The translations under genes were made by a program, and so were the position numbers. Under the pieces are notes generated by a model that had not been told where the DNA came from, made no database searches, and was given only the letters and a program-made list of their open reading frames with translations. Shown in pieces: positions 55,560-64,000 of a stretch of 64,000 nucleotides of DNA; position 1 is the first letter of the stretch; each line of letters begins with the position of its first letter. Source of the stretch: Brachypodium distachyon (taxonomy: Eukaryota; Streptophyta; Magnoliopsida; Poales; Poaceae); contig NC_016133.3 of the NCBI RefSeq assembly GCF_000005505.3, positions 44,295,237 to 44,359,236 of the forward strand. The letters run 5' to 3'.

Positions 55560-56744
55560 ATAGCTACAGCGGTGCAGGTCACAAACTCACCTAATTAGGT
55601 GGCGCCGGCATAGCATACGTCCTCGACACCTAGGCAACCTCCTGCGCAACCACAACACCATGCACATCTTATTGGCCATGAGCACAGCCCTGCCGACGAT
55701 CCTGACGACACACATGCATTGCTCCCTGTACCAGATAATATGTTGGACAACCGCAACTACGGTGTTGCTAGCACCGAAATGCCAAAGCCGGAGCCAGAAC
55801 TGCGTATAGCAGTGTTCGTAGCATCGAAATTGGTTACATGCCGTGTTGGTCTAGTGCCTCAAACCAACCCAAGCTTTCTCTTCAAGACCGTGTGCACCCT
55901 CGCCGACATGCGATCTGTGGTCCACCACGATACCGTGTGCGTTGAGCAAAGTAGTGCCGCATATCAAGAGTGTACTACATCTAGCACGTGTGGAAAACCA
56001 CTCGAATCTCTCTCTTATAGGCGGAGCGGCATGGCATGGTGTAATGCCCGGACGCCGCAATGGAGCCACAAATGACCTCACCGGTTGGTTATATGGAGCA
56101 CAAAAGGACAACATGAGACTTAATAAGCTTTCTTTCACAAAAATAATGCCTACATGGCGGTGGACAATGCACACAAATCTCAAACCTCTTTATTCCTTTT
56201 AAGCTTTTAATCCTACTTTTATTGACTTTTACCAATTTTTATATTTTTTCTGTGACTTAACCTATTAATAGTTGCACGGAATGCACAGGTTCCTTGTTGC
56301 CTTTGATGTCTCGGAACTTTATGGAAATTGGATGAAAACTTAGGATACTTCAAGGTGCAGCGGAATTCGGAGTCGATTCAAATGTCTCTGCGGGGCTATA
56401 GTTCTTAGAGCTCGTCAGCTTGACCCATAAATATGGAAGACATAGTCTTTTGCTCCAGCGTGAAACACCATATTCATCTTATGACATGTGGCTAGATTAG
56501 TCCGAAAGCTAATCTCAAGGAAGTATATGTGAGAATTAAAAGTGGGAGAAAATAGCAATCATGATTTTAGGGTGCTGGGTTAGCCACGTATCGTAAGATG
56601 AACATGGTTTGTCACGCCAAAGGAGAGACAACGTCTTTTAGGATTATTTTCCCCTAAATGGACTAAAATGGACACATGTTTTAGTTAGGACCCTTATATG
56701 AAAGGAAACAAGGCGAACATCGATCAAGCTAAGTACCTCAAGTT
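55560..56744. other. intergenic, no gene recognised
   Basis: ORFs at 55719-56075 and on the opposite strand have no recognisable motif. No element ends are visible. Confidence 0.35.
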
Positions 56745-58140
56745 GTTGTGTGTGTCTTCGAGCAGGGGTTGAACATAAGTTTTCAGAAGAGTGAAATTTC
56801 TTGCTTTTTGGTTAGGCAAAAGAGGAGAAAGCTGAATACATGCAATTGTTTGGATGTGGTGTCAGGTCTTTTTCAGTTTCGTTATCTTGTGATTCCTATC
56901 CATTATAAAAAATTCTCAATAAAGAATGGAAAGGGGTAGAAGATCCCTTTGAGAAGAAGTTTAGCAGTTGGAAGGGTAATCTTCTTACAAGCGTTGATCG
57001 ACTTGTCCTAATTAATTCGGTGTTCATGCTCTCTTTCATCGAAGTGTCCATTAATTGGGGACTGCAAGAGACTTGATTTCTATCTGTCATCAAGGTGCGC
57101 TTTGGGTTGAGAATGGAATCAAAAATACTTGTTTGATTGGCAAGTGTCTTTTTAAAATTTTGGGTGGGAATCATTTGTGACTTGAGTTACTTCGCAACGA
57201 ATATATTTATTAAAAAACTTTTTCTCAGGGTGACTCTGAGGGTGATTGACTCTCCATTTTGGAAGGGTTTGAGAATGAGACAATATTTCTTTCAGCATCT
57301 TTTTTTTACTATCAATAATATGGTTTGGAAGTTTCATTTTGATTTGGGTTCCTCTATGCAGAAGGAGCGTTCCCTGTGTTATTTCGTATTACACTCAATT
57401 GTCAAGCCTTGGTGGATGATGTGTTGGGTGTAGGCATCCACAATCTTACGTTTAGAAGGGCCATTTGTTGAGGCGCATATAGCAGCTTGGGACCAGTCTT
57501 GTGTGAATCTTGCTGCAGTGAATCTTACTGACCAACTTGATTCTTTCTCTTGGGATTTCACTACATCATTTGGGTTTTCAAAGAAATCTTATTATGGGAC
57601 TCCAATTAATTAATACTTTTGCTTATTTTGCGTCATAAAATTATCTGGAAGCTTAAACTTTCTCTTAGAATTAAAATCTTTGTCGTGGTGTTGTGTACTT
57701 ACAAAGGATAACCAGACCAAAAGGAATTGGCATGGTTGCACAGAAAGTGTTTTTTGTGACCAGTTTCAAACTATTCATCATCTATTTTTTGAATGTCCAA
57801 ATGGCGAACATAGTATATATGGAGAGCTGTTTTTGTGACTTTCAGTTTACCTCCCACTAGTTGTGTGTGGATCATGAATATGTTTGGTTGTGGGCTCAAT
57901 GGGTTGGGAAAATCAATTCAATCGCTCATTCTCGTTGAGGGCTTGTGTGATTTGTTGGTCGATTTGGAATTGCGAAAATGATCTGTTTTTTAACAAGAGA
58001 AAAAAACTTCCATTTTTTGCAAGTCATACTTCAAGCCATGCATTGGATCCGTATTTGATCTCTACTGTATCACAAGGTTCCAATGAAGTCTTTAGAGTTT
58101 GGGTGCGTATGGAATTCTTCAACCGCTTTGGATGACGTAC
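56745..58140 (+). pseudogene. heavily decayed LINE reverse transcriptase 3' region
   Basis: Scattered frames read EQGLNISFQKSEISCFL, FQFRYLVIPIHYKK, TDSPFWKGL-like (IDSPFWKGLRMRQYFFQ), IWKLKLSLRIKIF-like and a zf-RVT remnant (CDQFQTIHHLFFEC), then ICWSIWNCENDLFF. The order is that of the ORF2 C-terminal part of plant L1-type LINEs. At least five frame changes and stops break it. No poly(A) or target duplication was found. This lineage differs from the LINE at 26090. Confidence 0.8.
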
Positions 58141-58150
58141 CGGTAATAAG

Positions 58151-59320
58151 CTAGGAGGACCGTGGTTTTACTAGCATGTTGTCCTTTTGAGTTGGGATAA
58201 CTTTGAGATACGATTGTTGTAGGCTGCAATAACATAAAGGCTGTGCATAAATCGATGCCAGGTCATATACACCCTTTTTGAGAAAAAAGAAGTGTAAAAT
58301 ATAACTCGGCATCGATCTCATTTGTAGTTGTCTTGACATGATCTGCAGTACAATGAGTAGATCCTTAGTGTCCACTTCTCCCCATGTTTAATTGTAATAC
58401 GAATACTCATACGTATATATACATGTACTGACAAATATATATCCAACGGTGCGTAGCACATATCTGTCATGTCAAATGTTTGTATCTAGCTTGAAGAGGT
58501 ATATGCGCTTGTCTGAGTGCATGTAGTATATAGCTTGCCATGTCAACAATAAATAAACATCGCCAACAGAAATTTAGGCGGATAGAGATGGATATATGTA
58601 CCTGAAGATGGAGGTTATAGTACGTTTTGTCCCCGAAGGTGGAGAAAGTGGATGAACTGATGAGGCGAAGGCCTTCGTTCTCCAGCACACTTATGCACTT
58701 GGAGAGAGGAAGAGTAGTAGTTGTCGCAGCATCCGTGGTGCTCAACAAGCTGACCTGAACCATGATTTCCTTGTCGTTAAGGCAAGTAGCGGAGACCGTA
58801 GGAGCTAGAGCTATGCCGCCGCTCAGTATTACTCCTGGTTTGCAGTTGGCACTAGTCAGCTCCTCTTTCCTCTTCTCCAGGTCCTCGACCTTTTTCTGCA
58901 GCTCCGGGATGTACTTGAGGACCCGACACACCGTCGTCGGAATACTCAGCTTCTTCTGCAAACATCAAGATTAATTTCTTGATTAATTTCCCTTGTGTCT
59001 GCAGACATCTTGTCGTAACGCCGGCCGGCACATGCGCGCACGCAGGAGCTATAGCTAGAGCTTACGGTGTGATCGGCGTCTGGGAGGAGAGAACGGAGGG
59101 ACAGGTAGAGCTCGTTGAGCTGCTTCCGGCGGTCGCGCTCGTACGCGTTGTGGCTGAGCTTCTTGTGCGAGCCGGAGCCGGAGCCTGACGAGGTTCCGTT
59201 CGCAGCCGTCGCGTCGCGGACGGCGACGGCGGTGCCCTCATCGATGTCGAGGTCGAGGTCAAGGTCGAGATCCAGGTCCAGGTTGGTCCACGGCGTTAAC
59301 GGCGGCAGCTGGTGCCCCAT
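58151..59320 (-). CDS. group Ib bHLH transcription factor, iron-deficiency IRO2/ORG2 type
   Basis: Three exons are proposed: 59320-59066, 58955-58602 and 58342-58151, all joined in phase 0 with GT...AG sites, giving about 266 residues. Exon 1 has an unusual [15 protein letters not shown] repeat and the basic region [20 protein letters not shown] (H, E and R contacts for E-box DNA present). Exon 2 completes the helix-loop-helix and zipper ([20 protein letters not shown], then [13 protein letters not shown]) and the conserved C-terminal half ([19 protein letters not shown], then [19 protein letters not shown]). Family members are nuclear regulators induced by iron deficiency that activate iron uptake and, in grasses, phytosiderophore genes. 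The last exon ([14 protein letters not shown]...) is less certain, and an exon-2 read-through is the alternative. Confidence 0.88.
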
Positions 59321-59922
59321 CGCGCGCAGCTAGCAGCGTTGGTTAATTTGTACGTTGTTTGCGTGGAGAGTATTTTTCCAAGTCTGTAGACGGAACATAT
59401 AGCTAGCTGGTCGCCAGTTAGCTACTCAATGACCATATTCTCTGTGGATGGACCACAAGAAGTAGTAGCCTACGCGACCTTAGCTAGCTGTTAGTACCGG
59501 CGAGGAGAGAGACACACTACTCCAAAATATGATTAGCGCCAATATGCAATTGTCCTAATTTTTAGATATTTGCCTGAGTTTTTCCTTCAATCTTTTAGTC
59601 ACCTGTAATCGAACATGCATCATCGTATAGATTAATTAAGATTACAGTATTATTGAGGGAGTGCAATTTTAGCTACATGCAATTACAATTTAATGAAGTT
59701 CGTAGTAAGTTATCTGAAGTGTGAGATATCGATGTTGATCCATAGGTGACTAATTAAATAAAGAAAAATATCCACCATATGGATGGGGGGATGACGTGTG
59801 TGCTATAGCACCACATATGACAGCTGGCTTGTATGTATATACTATATAAAATGTAATTAAGCAATTTAAAAATCATGAGTAGAGTTCAAAAAATAAGAAG
59901 TCTGCGGTCGGTGTAAAGTAAT

Positions 59923-59928
59923 CACGTG
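59923..59928. promoter_or_regulatory. G-box core CACGTG upstream of the bHLH gene
   Basis: A single palindromic CACGTG about 600 bp upstream of the bHLH start. bHLH factors of iron regulation bind such sites, so auto- or cross-regulation is possible. One hexamer is weak evidence. Confidence 0.35.
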
Positions 59929-60091
59929 AGCGGAGCTAAGGTTCTTGTTTTGCATTTATTCTGCCTCCCATAAAAAGGGCCGGGGGTGAAAGTAACTCAA
60001 TAGTTGCATATATTTGTGCCTTGCGTCCTTCCCTCTGAATCATATCTCATGGTATTAATTATGCCGTATGCCACAAGCTTATAGCGTAGAA

Positions 60092-60210
60092 CTCCCTCCG
60101 TCCCATATATATTAAGTGACTTTCTATTATATGTATCTAGACGGTTTTTTTAGGAATAGATACATCCATATTTGGACAAATTTGAGTCACTTAATATGAG
60201 ACGGAAGGAG
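60092..60210. mobile_element. Stowaway MITE (about 119 bp)
   Basis: CTCCCTCCGTCCCATATATA ... TAATATGAGACGGAAGGAG with TA at the right; the arms pair around ATCTAGACGG-like centre sequence. Confidence 0.85.
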
Positions 60211-61679
60211 TATATGATATAAAAAATGAGTTGAACTAGATGTATTTTGAGGGCACGCGCGTACCAAAATAATGGCAATGGAAAGACCGCAAAAAAGAAA
60301 TCCTTTGGGAGGCTAATTAATTGCAAGAGCTTGCTCTAAACGCGATTTAAAAAAAAGTTAAAGAAATTATTGCCCTCCTAAGACGTACTACGTCGTGACA
60401 TTTTAATTAGAGCCCAATTTGATCCTAATTAATTAATAATTCTGATCGCTTGCTACAAATTTTCTTTGTTTTGATTATTTTTCTTCGACGTCCGCCACTT
60501 CTTCTTGGGTTTAGACGGTCGAGATTGTCACCGAATTCATCTTTAAAGCACATGCATCCTTACTCCCTATAAAAGAACTCATGTGGTGACGAGATGGTCT
60601 GTTACTTCAACGCTGTCACCTTTTTTTTCATCACTTATTAATTACTCTGGTAAACAAGATAAGGATTATTGTATGAATTATTAATATGGACTATTTTTAA
60701 CAGAAATATTTTTAGTTCATTTAGTGACATACGATATTGTGATAGTATATCTCTCTATATATAGGACTTTTTGCCTTGGTACGAGCGATATAGTATGGCT
60801 AGTACGGTTAATTCTCATTGTCTATTTTGTTTCCCTCGATCATACAAACTTTGCAGTAACAAATTATAAATGTCAAAATTTAACAATACAGTAGTTGGTT
60901 TCATGATGCCGATCGATGCAACGTCGAAGAGCAATAAAATCCCTCAATAAGGTTAAAGATTCCTACCATTCATCTCCCACCCGATGCATCTCTCTCCCTT
61001 TTCTTGTCCCAGACATCTCATGCAGAAGGTACGGGGCTCATTATCTCTCTCCATCGATCTCACCAAATAGCTTACTTATACATAATTTTTTTTGTCTTAA
61101 TTATATACTCCAGTACGACGCGTACAGTCTCACCCGAAAAGATTCCATTTCAATCTACTCACTCTGTTCTGTTCCTAAATACTTGTCGCTGTTTTAGTGT
61201 GAACGGAAGGAGTAACGTCTATATTCCGTAGAGCCGTACTCTGTATATACGACGACGGATGGAGACTCCTTTTAATCGACGTTTAAAAAGGAGAGCGGTA
61301 GTATATCAGTGCGTGCACGTAGCGCCGGGCTGACGACGACACGCGCTGTGGGCGTGCAGGAACGTGCCCACGGCGTGCCTGCTCGTGGCGCTCGATCAGC
61401 TTCATCGCGCGCTAGGTCTCCTGCAAGCACTTGCAGGTACGAATGGTATACGCGCGTCCTGCAGCCGGCTGACACTCCATCGTCTACTTCTTCTCCATCT
61501 ATACGAAGCAACACCTACGAGCTGTGCTGCTAGTTCCATTAATTCGATCGCCTGGCACTAACATAATCTATAAGGCAATTTATCTTGCTGTTGAGAGCAA
61601 CAAGTTAAAGTCCACACTGCACATTTTCATACCAAGATCATATTCAAAAACATCAACATGCCTTTCATTCGTTTCCGTT

Positions 61680-64000
61680 CGCTACTATAGAAACAGTTAT
61701 CAGTAACGGTCGAAAAATCATATCAGTAACGGTCGGTGCCGCCGTTACTAACTTCGTGTTACTGGTGATACCCATCATCAGTAACGGTCGGCCCGACCGT
61801 TACTGATGTACCACCATCAATAACGGTCGCTTCGACCGTTACTGATGTATATATACATCAGTGGCGGTCGCTCCTTCCCGACCGTTACTGATGTCGCGTC
61901 TCCCCATCACTGTCGGTCGATCGACCGACACTGATACATTTTCGGTATTTAAAAAAATAACTAAAACCACAGTAAATACACAGGAAATACACAGCAAATT
62001 ATATACATAATATATCTCATCACAGAAAAATGTATCTCATCACAGAAAAATACATATAAAGCCGCATCACATCACATCACATCATTTAAAGCATACAATT
62101 GTATATAAGCCGCATCATATAAAGAATACAAATGTATCTCACTTCACGACATTGATTACAAAGTGTCAAAATTCCATAGAAGCATAATTACAAAGTGTCA
62201 AAATTTCATGAAAGCATATAAAGAATACAAATGAATCTATTGTCGTGGGTGAACCCTAGACACGACTTGTTTCACGCGTTCGAAGAAGTCCCCACTAGGC
62301 TTGATGACCTCATTGTTTATGAGATGGGCGAACTCCCTTTGAATGTTATACACGACCCATTTAGGTCGGTGTCCCATTGTTATTCGGGGCCGCCAGTACT
62401 CTTTCATCGCCGCGACTGACCCCTTCCACTCAGGCTTGAACATGCTGGCATTCTCCGTAAGGATGTGACAGCAGTAGTAGCCACAGAACACACTGCCGGG
62501 CGACTGTTGCTGGCAAGGGAACCTGTGGTTGTGGTGAGGCTCGTCTTTATAGCCTTTACCAGGTAGTTTTCCCTTGGTCGCCACTTTCCAGGCAGTGTTA
62601 ATGAGTGATTTGATGCGTTTCCAGAACCTACCTCGAACACCCTTCTTCGGAAGCAGTGAATCGAAGTAGTACACCGCGGACCAAGGCAAACAAATGATTA
62701 GTGTCACCCAATGGTCTCTGTTTTCAAAAGAAACAAACTTTAGTATCTAAGGGTGTATAAGAAAGACTGAATTAGAAAAAACAAACGGTTCCATATATAA
62801 AATTGAACTTACTCCAAATTAAGGAAGAACAGGATGAAGTCGTCGTCCGCGTATTTCTCGAGACATGCCACCAAGTATTTAGATGCCATGGTTCTTGAGG
62901 CATCCTTTTCAGGCTCAAGACCGATGTCACCGTAGTTGAACATCGCGGGGTCTAGAATGGCTACTTTTTTGACCTCCAATCGCCGCAGTTCTCTTATTTG
63001 GTAGGCAGACCACAGCCTTAAGAGGTTGAACTCCACACTAAAGGTGATAGGACGTTTCTGAATGCTCCCAGTTTCTTGGTCAAAGAAGCCATAGTCTCGT
63101 GGGATTCTAACATTGATCTGTTGGGCATGCTGTTCAGAACCAGCTGATGCTTGCATGTAGAACTGATGAAGCTCTTGCATCTCTCTGGACATGGCACGTG
63201 GGGAATCTTCGGTGACCATCGATCTTCCAGGATAGTAAAGAAGCACCCGGTCGAACTCTCTACCCACGAAATAGGATCCGTCTTCGAATCTCTGGCCTTG
63301 ATATGGGTTCTTGATGAGAATGTCAGGCCTATTGTCCTACCAGACTCCAGTTATGTCAGACACATGGTGCATCTCATCTTGAGTGACGGTGGAGGACTCC
63401 TTGATGGTCTTGCCGCCGCGCCCCCTCTTTTTATGCCTCCTCTTACTGTCCCATGCCTTTTGCTCCTCTGCCTTGTACTTGTCATCGATCTTGCGGCCAC
63501 CCATGGACTCAGCGGCACCCAAGAGAGAGAAGGTGGGAGGGACACTTCTAGCCTGTGCCGACCCTGTGGTCTGGCTATCTTTGAGCTGTGCGGGCATCGA
63601 CATTGCCCGCTCTTCATCTCCGCCGGCATCTACAGGAGGAAGTATCCTAGGGGAAAGGCCGAGCGGCGAATGAGAAGTACCTTTCTGGGCGGAGGGAGAT
63701 GGAGTCATAGAGGGCTGGCGTTGGTTGTAGAGGGATACCAAACTCCTAGGCCACATAATTCGGTAGTTTGGACAACCGCCTAGGATATCCACGCCTTCCT
63801 CCGGAGGTAGCGAGATAGCATAATCCCGATGGTTGTCGACGACGTAGTCCACCATCACACTCACTTGTGCGTCATTCATGAGAATGCCGTGCACCAGTGG
63901 CGGTGATTGTCTGGGCATCAGGCGGCCAATGACGCCTACAGGCTTCCCAGGCTTGTCAACGTGGATACGACACTTCACCGGTGCCTACGCGTAACAAGAA
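61680..64000 (-). mobile_element. CACTA element, 3' part, continuing past the right edge
   Basis: The left boundary is a degenerate CGCTACTATAGAAAC followed by many copies of ATCAGTAACGGTCG and its inverse up to about 61935, the subterminal repeat array of a CACTA element. The enclosed minus-strand genes encode proteins typical of autonomous CACTA (En/Spm) elements that carry a Ulp1-like protease. The transposase gene and the other end lie outside the window. Confidence 0.82.
62237..63984 (-). pseudogene. CACTA-encoded protein with Ulp1-like (C48) protease domain, one nonsense codon
   Basis: The first exon runs from about 63984 (acceptor-like CGCGTAG) to 62813, and the second from 62717 to 62237; the splice GAGTAAGT...GAAAACAG keeps phase. 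The N-terminal part reads CRIHVDKPGKPVGVIGRLMP and DAQVSVMVDYVV, a block common in plant CACTA proteins. The middle is basic and Ser/Pro-rich. The C-terminal protease has DHWVTLIICLPWSAVYYFDS (catalytic His, then Asp), a Gln in FPCQQQSPG and the Cys in VFCGYYCCHIL. The frame is otherwise continuous but has TAG at 63337-63339, directly after DITGVW. Ulp1-type domains cleave SUMO-like conjugates; their role in transposons is unknown. It could be read as two ORFs (63978-63337 and 63267-62809) if the stop is real. Confidence 0.75.

Larger units (their letters stand above)
59321..61679. other. upstream region of the bHLH gene and intergenic DNA
   Basis: This AT-rich region contains the bHLH promoter at its left end. 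A G-box core CACGTG lies at 59923-59928, about 600 bp upstream of the start codon. A MITE lies at 60092-60210, and a 55-bp Stowaway remnant at 61158-61210. An exon-like GC-rich segment at 61341-61432 (AG...GT flanked; VPTACLLVALDQLHRALGLL) is not recognised. Confidence 0.4.

Noticed and set aside
1..64000. tRNA, rRNA, CRISPR arrays, operons or phage-like systems
   Set aside because: None was recognised by eye on either strand. The gene structure, introns and transposons are those of a plant nuclear genome; a tRNAscan or Rfam search was not possible.

Overview
This is a plant nuclear window, almost certainly from a grass and most likely a cool-season (pooid) grass. The evidence is the steep 5' to 3' fall in GC along intron-poor genes such as the PPR gene, several grass-type Stowaway MITEs with CTCCCTCCGT-type ends, a CACTA element with CACTACGGGAAAAAC termini, LINEs, gypsy LTRs and Mutator-like elements. 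I see no bacterial, organellar or viral genes. Homology statements come from recognising protein motifs by eye; no database was searched.

Genes that look intact or nearly so: a zinc-finger ubiquitin-specific protease of the UBP1/UBP2 type (8474-12571, minus, two coding exons); an intronless pentatricopeptide-repeat protein (17836-19632, plus); an acidic protein of unknown function (34396-35094, plus); a small coiled-coil protein with a C-terminal membrane anchor (39617-40206, plus) facing a 169-residue protein of unknown function (40769-41278, minus); and a group Ib bHLH factor of the iron-deficiency IRO2/ORG2 type (58151-59320, minus, three exons).

Region by region: 1-2132 is the 3' end of a gypsy retrotransposon with an antisense accessory ORF. 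It cuts into the broken remains of a SEN54 tRNA-splicing endonuclease subunit gene (2133-5204), which carries two further insertions with readable target duplications. 5.2-17.8 kb holds the protease gene, a MITE and a Mutator-like element with a 9-bp duplication. 17.8-26 kb has the PPR gene and repeat-rich intergenic DNA. 26-34 kb is dense in elements: a 5'-truncated LINE with a 15-bp duplication, a long-TIR element carrying a piece of a malectin-like receptor kinase gene, and a second long-TIR element. 38-49 kb has a solo LTR, the two small unknown genes, and a decayed Mutator transposase gene split by a deleted gypsy element related to the one at the left edge. 49-64 kb has MITEs, a probable Helitron end, a non-autonomous CACTA element, LINE debris, the bHLH gene, and the Ulp1-protease end of a second CACTA element running off the right edge.

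The cellular genes do not form a pathway. The main biological story is nested transposition and gene-fragment capture. No clearly new molecular system was found. The best candidates for something undescribed are the small membrane-anchored coiled-coil gene with a tandemly duplicated tail, its convergent unknown neighbour, and the malectin-bearing element.
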